Assembly (NCBI RefSeq): GCF_002282895.1
Contig: NZ_NRRB01000004.1
Location: 62,001 to 126,000, forward strand
Length of the DNA stretch: 64,000 nt
Reading direction: 5' to 3'
DNA from: Paraferrimonas haliotis
Lineage (GTDB): Bacteria; Pseudomonadota; Gammaproteobacteria; Enterobacterales; Shewanellaceae
Shown here: in pieces, positions 9,903-18,331 of the stretch
How the letters are laid out: every line of letters begins with the position of its first letter
Numbering within the stretch: position 1 is the first letter of the stretch
Made by a program: the position numbers and the translations under genes
The notes under the pieces: generated by a model
Told to the model about the DNA's origin: nothing
The model's input: only the letters and a program-made list of their open reading frames with translations
The model's database searches: none

Positions 9903-10323
9903 CCAAGCATTAGAGCAACACATTCAAGCCCACGATTACGATGGCTTGTTAACCTTGTTTCCCTACGCCCAGTTTTTAGGGATGCAATGCCAAGGGTTTG
10001 GCGACGAGTTTGTGTTTGTGTTGCCCGCCAGAGAGTCCAACATTGGCAACCCGACACTGCCGGCCTTGCATGGCGGGGTGATTTCAGGTTTTATGGAAAT
10101 GTCCGCCATGATCCACCTGATGCTGGCTATGCAAACCACTAAGGTGCCGAAAATTGTCGACATATCCATCGACTACATTCGCGCTGGTTTACAAAAAGAA
10201 AGCTATGTACGCTGTCAAATAACCCGCCAAGGGCGGCGAGTGGCCAATGTCAATATTGTGGCCTGGCAAGACAACCGTCGCCAGCCCATTGCCACCGCTC
10301 GGGCGCACTTTTTAATTGATTAA
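9892..10323 (+). CDS. PaaI-family hotdog thioesterase (second of two)
   Basis: A second, shorter hotdog protein (143 residues) follows in tandem. Its conserved stretch ALHGGVISGFMEMSAM keeps HGG but has glutamate where the first copy has aspartate. SIDYIRAG corresponds to DYMKSA in the first copy. ATG 9892 is preferred over ATG 9883 because AGAGG then has normal spacing; either start overlaps the previous gene slightly. Low identity between the copies suggests an old duplication or separate acquisition with different substrates, possibly a heterodimer. Confidence 0.85.
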   Translation: MEFSQALEQHIQAHDYDGLLTLFPYAQFLGMQCQGFGDEFVFVLPARESNIGNPTLPALHGGVISGFMEMSAMIHLMLAMQTTKVPKIVDISIDYIRAGLQKESYVRCQITRQGRRVANVNIVAWQDNRRQPIATARAHFLID

Positions 10324-10333
10324 GGAGTTGATT

Positions 10334-10732
10334 ATGAAACACGGTTTACGTTCACTGGCTGTGGTGGTGATGGCCATTGCGCTGGGCGCTTGTGCCGCTA
10401 AAACCGGCGGCGTGTCGGCTAAGTCCAACGGCGACACCCGCATCGACAACAGCAGCTTTGGCCACAAGGTAACCATTACCAATGTGCGCTCTCGCATGCA
10501 GGCGGATCATCTGCAGGGCAGCGCCATGTTAGTGTCGAAAATCAGCACCGACTTTCGAGTGCAATATCGCTTTAGCTGGTATGACAAAAACGGCTTTGTG
10601 CTGGAGAACGAAGGACAAGCCTGGAAAAGCGTAAAGCTTCACGGCAAGCAGCAATACCCAGTGCAAGCCCTGGCTCCTAATGCCAATGCCGTGGATTTTG
10701 AGGTATACGTGCGAGAAGCCATTTCCTACTAG
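10334..10732 (+). CDS. ycfL: YcfL-family (DUF1425) lipoprotein
   Basis: The 132-residue product has a signal peptide ending in a lipobox (ALGAC) and a DUF1425 domain, as in E. coli YcfL. ATG 10334 follows AAGGAG at ideal spacing. YcfL has no firm function; its E. coli gene lies between hinT and lpoB. Here it closes the hinT-led run, and a TPP riboswitch starts about 25 bp downstream. Conserved neighbours hinT and a thiamine kinase gene support the assignment. Confidence 0.88.
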   Translation: MKHGLRSLAVVVMAIALGACAAKTGGVSAKSNGDTRIDNSSFGHKVTITNVRSRMQADHLQGSAMLVSKISTDFRVQYRFSWYDKNGFVLENEGQAWKSVKLHGKQQYPVQALAPNANAVDFEVYVREAISY

Positions 10733-10744
10733 GGAATTTTTGCA

Positions 10745-10750
10745 GTATAC
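10745..10750 (+). promoter_or_regulatory. Candidate -10 box for the thiamine operon
   Basis: TATACT lies immediately upstream of the TPP riboswitch. A weak TTCCTA 17 bp further upstream could act as -35, overlapping the end of ycfL. Confidence 0.4.
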
Positions 10751-10756
10751 TGCGCG

Positions 10757-10842
10757 AGCGCCAAGGGGTGTTGCTGAGCAACTGAGACACATTTGTGAAC
10801 CCTTAGAACCTGATCCGGCTGATACCGGCGTAGGAATGGACA
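10757..10842 (+). promoter_or_regulatory. TPP riboswitch (THI element)
   Basis: The conserved core is plain to read: an AGGGGTG strand, ACTGAGA, GAACCCTT, then GAACCTGATCCGG, GATACCGGCG and TAGGAA. These match the thiamin pyrophosphate aptamer. It precedes a TonB receptor gene by about 50 nt, and the leader ends in GAGG at the start codon. No run of T follows, so control of translation initiation is more likely than termination; that mechanism is inferred. Thiamine pyrophosphate would switch off the downstream uptake and salvage genes. Confidence 0.95.
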
Positions 10843-10892
10843 TGCACGCTTTAAGGGGCGGGCTGCCGGATCTTTGTAGCTATTGAGGTCCC

Positions 10893-13082
10893 ATGAAAAC
10901 AATAACAAAGGCCAAGCTATCATTGCTGAGCCTAACTATAGGTGCATTGGTTGCACCGCAAGCCTATTCACAAACTCTTACCCAAGAGAATGAATCCGCT
11001 CAAGATAATATTGAGCGCATTTTAGTCACTTCCGATTACCGTCAATTACCGCTGGCACAAGTGCCATCCAGCGTGAGCGTTGTCGATCAGCAAACCATGA
11101 AGCAAGAAGGGCAACAGCACTTCCAAGAAACGCTGCAAGGCATTGCTAACATCAACTGGTCTGGCGGTAGCTCGCGTCCGCGCTATTTCCAAATTCGCGG
11201 CGTGGGCGAGCAGGAAGAATACCAAGGTGCGCCGAACTCGTCGGTGGGCTTTATCGTCGATGACATCGACTTGTCTGGCATTGGCATGACCGCCAGCCTG
11301 TTTGACATGCAGCAAGTGGAAGTGCTGCGCGGACCCCAGGGCACTCGTTACGGTGCCAACGCACTGGCGGGCTTGATATACATGAAGTCTAACGATCCCA
11401 CCTATGATTACGAGCACGGTCTAGAAGCTTCAGTTGGCCAAGATGACCTGTTAACACTGGGCGGCTACACCTCTGGGCGTGCTACTGACGATGGCAGCTT
11501 GTTGTATCGCTTTGCCATTCAGCAGCACTCGCAAAATGGCTTTGTTGAGAACAGCTACCTTAACCGCAACGACACCAACAAGCGCGATGAGCTGAGTGTG
11601 CGCGGTAAAATGCGCTGGTTAGCCAGTGATGACCTCAGCGTCGACTTAACCCTTATGGGCGCCGACTTTGATAACGGCTATGACGTATGGACCTTGGATA
11701 ACAACGGCTTTACCAGCCTAACCGACCAACCGGGCGTTGATAGCCAAAAAACCTACGCCGGCTCGGTTAAACTCAGTTACAGCGGTGCTAAATACTTTGA
11801 ACTGGTGTCTCTTACCAGCGTTGCTAAGAGCGATCAGCGCCACGCCTATGACGGCGATTGGGCCAACCCAGATTACTGGGCAGGCAAAACCTGCGAAGAA
11901 TACGACGACGATTGGAACGTAATTGGCAGCGGCCCTTGTCAGTACGATTACTGGTGGGACAAACAAGCCAAGCGCGACACCGTAAGCCAAGAGCTGCGCT
12001 TCTCCAGCACCCAAGACTCCAAGCTGTTTGCAGGCTCCACCGATTGGCTGGTGGGCGTGTATGGCATGAATCTTAATGAAGACAATGACTTGTACTCAGA
12101 GTACAACGGCTATCCGGATCAAGTGCTGCAATCTAGCTACGAAGCCACTAACCTGGCGGTGTTTGGCCAGTTAGATACCGACTTTGGCCAAGGTTTGTCT
12201 TTGTCTACGGGCTTGCGCTTTGAGCGTCGTAGCAGCGAGTACAGCGACAGCGATAACGAAGCCTTTGACCCGACCGACAACATGTGGGGCGGTCACATTG
12301 CGCTGAGTAAAGCTTACAGCGACACCCAAGCCGTGTACGGTCGCATTGCCCGCGGTTACAAAGCCGGTGGCTTTAACATGGGCTTGCCAGCCGAGCTTGC
12401 GCAATACAAAACCTTCGATCCAGAAACCCTGTATAACTACGAAATTGGTTTGAATTCGCAGTGGTTTGAGCGTCGGTTAAGCACCAGTGTGGCGCTGTTT
12501 TACATGGACCGCCAAGACCAACAAGTGGAAGCGTCGCAGCAAGATCCCGACAACCCACAACGCTTTACCTTGTACACAGCCAACGCCACCAGCAGCACCA
12601 GCTATGGCGCTGAGTTCGAGTTTAACGGACAGCTAAGTCAAGACCTCAGTCTTTACGGAAGCTTGGGGCTTCTAAACGCCACTTATGACGACTATCAGTA
12701 CAAAGATTCTGGTGGTAATACGGTTGATTTAAGCGGTCGTGAGCTGGCTCATGCGCCATCGCATACTTACAGCCTTGGCCTTAACTACCTTAACGATTGG
12801 GGCTGGTTTGCCAACATTAACACCAGCGGCAAGAGTAAGTTCTATTACTCCGACAGCCATGACTCGCAATCGAAAGCCTACGGCATTTTGAACGCCAAGG
12901 TGGGTTATCAAGGCAGCTTCTGGTCGGTCAGTGTGTGGGGACGCAACCTTACCGATGAGCGCTACGGCACCCGCGGTTTCTACTTTGGTAACGAGCCGGA
13001 TAACGGTTGGACGCCAAAACAATACATCCGCTACGGCGATCCGCGCCACGTGGGCGTTACTTTCAGCATCGATTGGATCTAA
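10893..13082 (+). CDS. TonB-dependent outer-membrane receptor for thiamine
   Basis: The 729-residue protein has a signal peptide (cleavage near AYSQ, about residue 26), a TonB-box-like IERILVTS stretch near residue 41, a plug domain (RYFQIRGVG, VEVLRGPQGTRYGANALAG) and a long beta-barrel ending in a C-terminal aromatic/hydrophobic strand (VGVTFSIDWI). These are standard for active outer-membrane transporters driven by TonB/ExbB/ExbD. Substrate assignment comes from context: a TPP riboswitch upstream and a PnuT-like permease and thiamine kinase downstream. It probably imports thiamine or a precursor across the outer membrane. Confidence 0.92.
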   Translation: MKTITKAKLSLLSLTIGALVAPQAYSQTLTQENESAQDNIERILVTSDYRQLPLAQVPSSVSVVDQQTMKQEGQQHFQETLQGIANINWSGGSSRPRYFQIRGVGEQEEYQGAPNSSVGFIVDDIDLSGIGMTASLFDMQQVEVLRGPQGTRYGANALAGLIYMKSNDPTYDYEHGLEASVGQDDLLTLGGYTSGRATDDGSLLYRFAIQQHSQNGFVENSYLNRNDTNKRDELSVRGKMRWLASDDLSVDLTLMGADFDNGYDVWTLDNNGFTSLTDQPGVDSQKTYAGSVKLSYSGAKYFELVSLTSVAKSDQRHAYDGDWANPDYWAGKTCEEYDDDWNVIGSGPCQYDYWWDKQAKRDTVSQELRFSSTQDSKLFAGSTDWLVGVYGMNLNEDNDLYSEYNGYPDQVLQSSYEATNLAVFGQLDTDFGQGLSLSTGLRFERRSSEYSDSDNEAFDPTDNMWGGHIALSKAYSDTQAVYGRIARGYKAGGFNMGLPAELAQYKTFDPETLYNYEIGLNSQWFERRLSTSVALFYMDRQDQQVEASQQDPDNPQRFTLYTANATSSTSYGAEFEFNGQLSQDLSLYGSLGLLNATYDDYQYKDSGGNTVDLSGRELAHAPSHTYSLGLNYLNDWGWFANINTSGKSKFYYSDSHDSQSKAYGILNAKVGYQGSFWSVSVWGRNLTDERYGTRGFYFGNEPDNGWTPKQYIRYGDPRHVGVTFSIDWI

Positions 13083-13087
13083 ATACC

Positions 13088-13381
13088 ATGAAATTAACCG
13101 TAGAAATTTCCATGTACCCGCTGCACGACGACTATTTAACCCCAATTAAATGGTTCATCGAGCGCTTGGCCAGTTATCCCAACATTGAGCGTCGTACCAC
13201 CGCCACTTGTACTCAGGTGCAAGGGGACTTTGATGAGGTAATGGCCATGTTGTCGGCGGAAATGAAAGCCGGTTATCAGAAGTTTGGCAAAGCCATTTTC
13301 GTGTGTAAGTTCTTACAAGGCCCGCTTGAGTTGGATTATCAAGACGAGTTTGGTAAGGCTCAGGCTAAGGAGCGCGATTAA
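13088..13381 (+). CDS. YkoF/MTH1187-like thiamine-binding protein
   Basis: ATG 13088, 5 bp after the receptor stop, gives a 97-residue protein. Its opening KLTVEISMYPLHDDYLTPI and the later pattern RTTATCTQVQGDF fit the small ferredoxin-like fold of the YkoF/MTH1187 thiamine-binding family. No signal peptide is visible, so it is probably cytoplasmic and may hand thiamine or its pyrimidine precursor to a later step. The stop overlaps the permease start by one base (TAATG). The fold call is from pattern recognition; the operon makes a thiamine role likely. Confidence 0.8.
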   Translation: MKLTVEISMYPLHDDYLTPIKWFIERLASYPNIERRTTATCTQVQGDFDEVMAMLSAEMKAGYQKFGKAIFVCKFLQGPLELDYQDEFGKAQAKERD

Positions 13382-14016
13382 TGGAGTGGTTGGCCAGCAT
13401 CAGTGCCGACGCCCAAGCCATGAGCTTGTGGGAAAGCATCGCTGTCGCGTTGGCAGTGGTGTATTTAGTGGGCGCCATGAACAGCAAACTGTGGTGCTGG
13501 CCAGCGGCCTTTGTGAGCACGCTCATTTACACCGTGCTGTTTTGGAAGGTGGCCCTTTTGATGGAGTCGCTGCTAAACGTCTACTACATGGCCATGGCGG
13601 TATATGGCTTTTGGATGTGGCGCTATGGTGGAGGCTCTCAAACCGGCGTGGCCATGGTGTCTTGGTCGCTAAGCCGCCATTTGCAGCTCATAGCTGTGAC
13701 CGCTGTGGTGGCACTGGCACTGGGTTACGTGATGAGCAACTATACCCATGCTGACTTTGCATATCTTGATGCAGCCACCACCACCTTTGCGGTAATGACC
13801 ACAGTGCTGGTGGCCCTAAAAGTGATTGAAAACTGGTTGTATTGGGTGGTTATCGACTTGGTGTCCATCTATTTGTACGTCAGCAAAGGCTTTATGCTCA
13901 CCAGTGCCTTGTTTGTGTTCTACACCGTGCTGGCGTTTTACAGCTATTGGGTGTGGCGCAAAGCCTATTTGCAACAGGAGCAGGGTAATTGCCCCAACAC
14001 CTTAACCGCTACCTAA
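13381..14016 (+). CDS. pnuT: PnuC-family thiamine permease (PnuT type)
   Basis: The 211-residue product is an integral membrane protein of the PnuC vitamin-transporter family, with about seven hydrophobic segments and the conserved NVYYMAMAVYGFWMW and WLYWVVIDLVSIYLY stretches. PnuC proteins import unphosphorylated vitamins by facilitated diffusion, trapped by a kinase inside. The riboswitch, the thiamine-binding protein and the following kinase point to thiamine, as in PnuT, rather than nicotinamide riboside. It overlaps the gene before by 1 bp and the kinase gene by 28 bp. Confidence 0.88.
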   Translation: MEWLASISADAQAMSLWESIAVALAVVYLVGAMNSKLWCWPAAFVSTLIYTVLFWKVALLMESLLNVYYMAMAVYGFWMWRYGGGSQTGVAMVSWSLSRHLQLIAVTAVVALALGYVMSNYTHADFAYLDAATTTFAVMTTVLVALKVIENWLYWVVIDLVSIYLYVSKGFMLTSALFVFYTVLAFYSYWVWRKAYLQQEQGNCPNTLTAT

Positions 14017-14810
14017 CTCAGCTGGGATGGCTCGATGACCTTGATTCTGGTGACATAACGAGCATCGAGCCATTATCCCAAGGCTTATCCAATCGTCATT
14101 ATCGGGTGCGCACGCAGCACTCAAATGGCGCCTCAAGTGATTATCACCTGCGTAAACTTAATCACCACACCCCTTGGGTTAACCGCGCTCAAGAAATGGC
14201 CATTTGGCGAGCGGGCCATAACGCCGGCATAGCGCCAGAGCTTGTAAAGGCGAATGACGACTATTGCTTATCTCGCTGGCATTCTCATGCTGAGGTGTCC
14301 GCTGCTGAAGCCTTAACTCGCTTTTATGACCTGTTACCGCGCTGGTGTGCCCTTGAAGCTAAGCTGGCCGGGCAAATTGAGCGTTTTAGCATGGAAGGGC
14401 GGTTGACGCTGTATCATGAATTATTGGCGGAGCGGGCCGACAAGCAAGTCATGGACGAGGCAGAAGTGACTCGCCAAGCCGCACTCAAGGCCATTGACAG
14501 CCTAGAGGCCAGCCCGTTAACTTGGGGCTTGTGCCATTTGGATCTGCACAGCGGTAATTTGCTGTGTGATGAGCAAACCTACCTCATCGATTTCGAGTAC
14601 GCCTGCATTGCGCCCATTATTTTGGATATTGCATCGCTTATAGAAAACCAAATGCTGCCTTTAGGCGTATTAAGCTCTAATGAGGTGCAACAGGCCATTG
14701 CTGCGTATCAACAGGAATATCCGCAACTGCAGGTGAGCGACGAGCAACTGAATCATGCACGAACGCTGATGCGAGCCTATGCTTGGTACTGGTATGCGCT
14801 TATGGACTAA
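13989..14810 (+). CDS. thiK: Thiamine kinase-like aminoglycoside/choline phosphotransferase family protein
   Basis: The 273-residue protein has the phosphotransferase catalytic loop LCHLDLHSGNLL and the metal-binding IDFEYA motif of the choline kinase/APH fold. Placed last in a riboswitch-controlled thiamine operon and downstream of a PnuT permease, it most likely phosphorylates thiamine and traps it in the cytoplasm, as ThiK does in E. coli; thiK is also close to hinT and ycfL there. The start is TTG 13989 with AGGAG upstream, overlapping the permease by 28 bp. The substrate is inferred from context. Confidence 0.82.
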   Translation: MPQHLNRYLTQLGWLDDLDSGDITSIEPLSQGLSNRHYRVRTQHSNGASSDYHLRKLNHHTPWVNRAQEMAIWRAGHNAGIAPELVKANDDYCLSRWHSHAEVSAAEALTRFYDLLPRWCALEAKLAGQIERFSMEGRLTLYHELLAERADKQVMDEAEVTRQAALKAIDSLEASPLTWGLCHLDLHSGNLLCDEQTYLIDFEYACIAPIILDIASLIENQMLPLGVLSSNEVQQAIAAYQQEYPQLQVSDEQLNHARTLMRAYAWYWYALMD

Positions 14811-14844
14811 TTTGCAGGACTAAAACAATAAAACGGGATAACGA

Positions 14845-15684
14845 ATGAAAAAGCCTTGGCTGCTATTACTTACCGTGCTCATGATAGGCGGTTGCTCATC
14901 GGTAAAAATGGGTTATTACTTTGCCGACTGGGCCATTGGCTGGAAGTTATCCGATTACGTAAAGCTTAATAAAGAACAAAAAGCCGAGCTCAACCAAGAA
15001 ATTGAAACCTTTCTGGCGTGGCATAAACAAACCGAGATGGCTCAATACGCCGACCAACTCGCCCGCTTAAGCAGCGACATCGCCGCGGACTCCGTTACCC
15101 AAGAACAAATCCAAGCGCATTTCGACGAACTCGGCGGTCACTGGAAAGCCAGCTTGGCCCACATCACCCCAGCACTGGTGCGACTAATGCCTAGCCTAAG
15201 CGACAAGCAGGTGAGCGAATTGCTGGAAAACATTCGCGAAGAAAGCGCTGAGCGAGCCGAAGAGCGCGCTGAGCAAACCGACGAAGAGCGGCTCGAAGCC
15301 AATCAAAAGCGCTGGAAGAAGAACCTGAAAAAGTACCTCGGCTCCGTAAGCAGCGAGCAACAAATTCTGATAGACGAGTACTTGTCGAAACGTCTGCGCA
15401 CCTTCGATTTGTGGAACCGCTATCAAGAGGCCTGGTATCAAGAATTTGAGCACGTCTTAGCCCAGCGTAATCAGCCAGAATTCGCCAATGAGCTCAAACA
15501 GCTTCTAGAAAATCCAGAAAGCCTACGGAGCCCCGAGCTTCAACAAAACCTCACCCAAAACCGTCAGCATCTGCTGGCGTTCATGCAGCAACTGCATCAA
15601 AGCTTATCGGCTAAGCAGAAAGCGAAGCTTTTGAAGCGGGTGGATAAGCTGCAAAGGGATGTGGCGGATTTGGCGAGCGATTAG
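14845..15684 (+). CDS. DUF6279 family lipoprotein
   Basis: This is a 279-residue lipoprotein: MKKPWLLLLTVLMIGGCSS is a clear lipobox signal. The start of the mature region (YYFADWAIGWKLSDYVKL) is the DUF6279 signature seen in Alteromonadales and Pseudomonas proteins of unknown function. The rest is strongly helical and charged, with long Glu/Gln/Lys-rich segments likely to form coiled coils. It probably lies on the periplasmic side of a membrane. It follows the kinase by 34 bp but may have its own promoter. No function is known to me. Confidence 0.85.
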   Translation: MKKPWLLLLTVLMIGGCSSVKMGYYFADWAIGWKLSDYVKLNKEQKAELNQEIETFLAWHKQTEMAQYADQLARLSSDIAADSVTQEQIQAHFDELGGHWKASLAHITPALVRLMPSLSDKQVSELLENIREESAERAEERAEQTDEERLEANQKRWKKNLKKYLGSVSSEQQILIDEYLSKRLRTFDLWNRYQEAWYQEFEHVLAQRNQPEFANELKQLLENPESLRSPELQQNLTQNRQHLLAFMQQLHQSLSAKQKAKLLKRVDKLQRDVADLASD

Positions 15685-15786
15685 GGCGGCGTGATTAGCT
15701 TAATCATACAGTTTATACGTTAATACCAATATATTACCTGTGTGCTTTAAGATGGAGTGCACTAAAGATGTAAGAATGATTTCAGA

Positions 15787-16680
15787 ATGAAGTACTTTAT
15801 TAAAAACCTAATGTTGAATAGAAATCTAAATGATGAGATATCTGAAGAACTATTCGAAAAGCTTGTACAGAGTAGACAAGTTCTAAATAATGCTCTTGCA
15901 CTAGAAGAGAAGTTTGATCTTCTATTGTCAAACTTCCTTGAATTACAGCAAGAAGTCTTAAGTTTAACTGCAGATTTTATCGTCCATTCTCCGCAAGGAT
16001 ATACAGACCATCACAAGCACACCGCAACTCTAAATCGACGTGTCGTTAACCTATTAACATCTGCAAGGTTATACTCTGATCAAATACACCAACACGTCAA
16101 GGCATGCACTTTAGATGATCAAGTAGACATCAAAAAGTATTTCAGCGACGAATATGACAGCTGTTTTGAATACAGGTTTATGGAAGCCCTAAGAAATCAC
16201 GTTCAACATCAAGGATTAGCAATACATTTAAACAGTCGAGGTCATGGCTGGTCTGGTGAAGGTGAGAATAGAAAGGCTGGCTATTATATTCACGCATTCG
16301 CCTTGAAGAAAATATTAAAGCAAAACACTAGCTTCAAAAAAATAGTTCTTGATGAAATGCCAGACAAAGTTGAACTTGTCACGTGCTCCAAGGCCTATAT
16401 ATCGTGCTTGGGTAGAATCCACTTTTCTCTAAGAGAATTAATCGAGGTAAACGTTTCGAATGCTCGCGATACAATTACTACTTTAATAAATCAATACGAA
16501 GCTCAAGCAGAAGGTGACTCATTGTTGTTAGCGATATATAAAAGCGCGAATGGTGAACAATCAGAGGAACATCAGATTTTACTTGATTGGGATGACGTAA
16601 GAGTAGATTTAGTTAAAAAAAATTGGAGGTTGCCTAACTTAACTAAGACTTATATAAACAACTTCGCTTATAACGACTAA
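15787..16680 (+). CDS. Hypothetical protein with HEPN-like R-x4-H motif
   Basis: The 297-residue product is not a family I recognise by name. It is largely helical and soluble, with no signal peptide or membrane segment. Residues 128-142 read EYRFMEALRNHVQHQ: R136-N-H-V-Q-H141 fits the R-x4-6-H motif of HEPN RNases and related helical domains, so a HEPN-like fold is plausible. The DNA is more AT-rich than the core genes to its left, and the ribosome-binding site is weak, consistent with horizontal transfer. A Fic gene follows after a 294-bp gap. It could equally be an inactive helical protein with a chance motif. Confidence 0.75.
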   Translation: MKYFIKNLMLNRNLNDEISEELFEKLVQSRQVLNNALALEEKFDLLLSNFLELQQEVLSLTADFIVHSPQGYTDHHKHTATLNRRVVNLLTSARLYSDQIHQHVKACTLDDQVDIKKYFSDEYDSCFEYRFMEALRNHVQHQGLAIHLNSRGHGWSGEGENRKAGYYIHAFALKKILKQNTSFKKIVLDEMPDKVELVTCSKAYISCLGRIHFSLRELIEVNVSNARDTITTLINQYEAQAEGDSLLLAIYKSANGEQSEEHQILLDWDDVRVDLVKKNWRLPNLTKTYINNFAYND

Positions 16681-16974
16681 ATCCCGATAGATAAATTCTA
16701 GACTTTCCTCGCTCCGCTTTGTTCTACTCTTTATGCGCTCAGTTATAACCACGGTATTAGGGAGAAATTAAGTACTAGGGGCGGAGTCAAGGTTGACTTC
16801 CCGATGGGGAGTGCTACAGATCCTGCAAAATTGACTTAGCCTTGAGGACTAAGCCACCTATTTGCATTTTCTCCTCCATATATGCTTAAAAACGTAAATT
16901 TCAGTTTTTACGTTGATAAAAATTACTTGCTACCTTAAACTCAAAAAATCATTTTTAAGTTTAAGGTATGCAGG
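16681..16974. promoter_or_regulatory. AT-rich leader of the fic gene with two inverted repeats
   Basis: This 294-bp gap holds no convincing gene. Near its right end are two inverted repeats: AACGTAAA (16891-16898) with TTTACGTT (16907-16914), and a longer palindrome at 16932-16967. Promoter and operator of the Fic gene are probably here. Confidence 0.55.
16932..16967. repeat. 36-bp palindrome overlapping the fic ribosome-binding site
   Basis: ACCTTAAACT (16932-16941) is the exact reverse complement of AGTTTAAGGT (16958-16967), and a further AAAAA/TTTTT extends the arms inward after one mismatch. The right arm contains the AAGG that would serve as ribosome-binding site for the ATG at 16975. 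It could be a repressor operator, possibly for the Fic protein's own winged-helix domain, or an RNA hairpin that hides the start. Confidence 0.7.
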
Positions 16975-18330
16975 ATGGCAAGAATCAGAACCCCTGAGCT
17001 TTTTTCTACATTAGTGAAGAAACATTCTCCTGATGAGTTTTTGCCATTACTAGGTCAGTATGGCGCTACTGATTCTTCTGGTCGGTATTTACATTGGGAT
17101 AAGTTTATCTGGAGAGTGGAAAAAGGAATAGATACCGAGTCAGCTTGGATTGCAACCAAGTTTGCCAGAAAGGCGCTTGCTAAACCGTTACCCCTTCTCA
17201 AAGCTGATACATTCGAACAAGAGTTCAGTTATTGCATTCCAGACTCGTTATTTGCTCAATTGCATCATATCGATAAAGTTACTGGCGGTGGACATGCAAT
17301 TGGAGATGGCTCCTTTATAACCGCTAGAGAAAAAGATCGGTACTTGGTTCGTAACTTAATGATGGAAGAGGCTATTACGTCATCCCAGTTAGAGGGGGCT
17401 TCTACCACTCGCAAAGTTGCTAAAGACATGCTTGAAAATAATAGAAAGCCAACCGATAAATCTGAGCAAATGATTTTCAATAACTTTTTATTAATGAAAA
17501 AAGCGGTTGAACGCAAAGGTGAGCCGCTTTCAATCGATTTGATATTAGAGCTTCATGCCATCGCTACTTTTGAAGCCATTGATAATGATGCAATTCCTGG
17601 TGAATTGAGAAGTACAAACGATGTTACCGTGGCAAATATTTACAACGAAATTGCCCATGAACCGCCTTCAGCTGACTCTTTGAAAGAAAGGCTGCAAGAT
17701 CTGTGTAAATTTGCAAATGAATGTGATGATGGCACTGATTCGGATCATTTTATCCACCCGCTTGTGAAAGCAATCATATTACATTTCATGATTGGATATA
17801 TTCACCCATTTGGAGATGGAAATGGTAGGACGGCTAGGGCGTTGTTTTATTGGTTTATGTTGCGCTCTGGTTATTGGCTATTTGAATACGTTTCTATCAG
17901 TAAATTGATTCAAGAGAAACGTTCTGACTACGATACGGCATACATATATACCGAAACAGATGAGTTCGACTTAACCTATTTTATCTACCATCAAGTTGAT
18001 GTTGTGACCAAAGCGGTAAATTCGCTCCATGAGCATATAGAAGCTAAAAAGCTGGAGTTCTATCAGTTCATGGAATGGATAGAGAAAAGTCCGGTCTCTA
18101 AAGGGCTAAAAAGAGGCCAGCTTGAAGTTCTTAAAGAAGCGGTTAAGCAGCCCGGTAAGGTGTTTACGGTTAAACAGGTGTCATTGGAGTTAGATATCAA
18201 TGAAAATACAGCGCGCTCTTACCTGAATAAACTAGTTGAAGCCGAGTTATTAATGGCGTCCAAGTTAAAGAACCAAAAAGCTGTGGCTTATTTGGCTCCA
18301 GCAGGGCTTAGAGAGCGACTAAAACTATAG
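16975..18330 (+). CDS. Fic-domain protein with self-inhibitory motif and C-terminal winged helix
   Basis: The 451-residue protein has the complete Fic catalytic loop HPFGDGNGRTAR starting at H277, which transfers AMP (or another nucleotide moiety) to target hydroxyls. The inhibitory motif S136-SQL-E140-G141 precedes the Fic fold, so it is a class II Fic enzyme that restrains itself through an N-terminal helix. The C-terminal 80 residues (GKVFTVKQVSLELDINENTARSYLNKL) form a winged-helix DNA-binding domain, suggesting autoregulation. Targets are unknown. No separate antitoxin is seen, as expected for class II. The codon and base use is AT-rich. Confidence 0.92.
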   Translation: MARIRTPELFSTLVKKHSPDEFLPLLGQYGATDSSGRYLHWDKFIWRVEKGIDTESAWIATKFARKALAKPLPLLKADTFEQEFSYCIPDSLFAQLHHIDKVTGGGHAIGDGSFITAREKDRYLVRNLMMEEAITSSQLEGASTTRKVAKDMLENNRKPTDKSEQMIFNNFLLMKKAVERKGEPLSIDLILELHAIATFEAIDNDAIPGELRSTNDVTVANIYNEIAHEPPSADSLKERLQDLCKFANECDDGTDSDHFIHPLVKAIILHFMIGYIHPFGDGNGRTARALFYWFMLRSGYWLFEYVSISKLIQEKRSDYDTAYIYTETDEFDLTYFIYHQVDVVTKAVNSLHEHIEAKKLEFYQFMEWIEKSPVSKGLKRGQLEVLKEAVKQPGKVFTVKQVSLELDINENTARSYLNKLVEAELLMASKLKNQKAVAYLAPAGLRERLKL

Positions 18331-18331
18331 C

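Noticed and set aside
12729..13145. 138-codon open frame on the minus strand
   Set aside because: Antisense shadow of the TonB receptor barrel; no family features and no ribosome-binding site.
13284..13754. 156-codon plus-strand frame
   Set aside because: Overlaps the thiamine-binding and PnuT genes in another frame; composition is low-grade Arg/His/Gly-rich as expected of an out-of-frame read.
15692..15706. Palindrome TGATTA-GCT-TAATCA after the DUF6279 gene
   Set aside because: Short, AT-rich and without a T run; too weak to call a terminator or operator.
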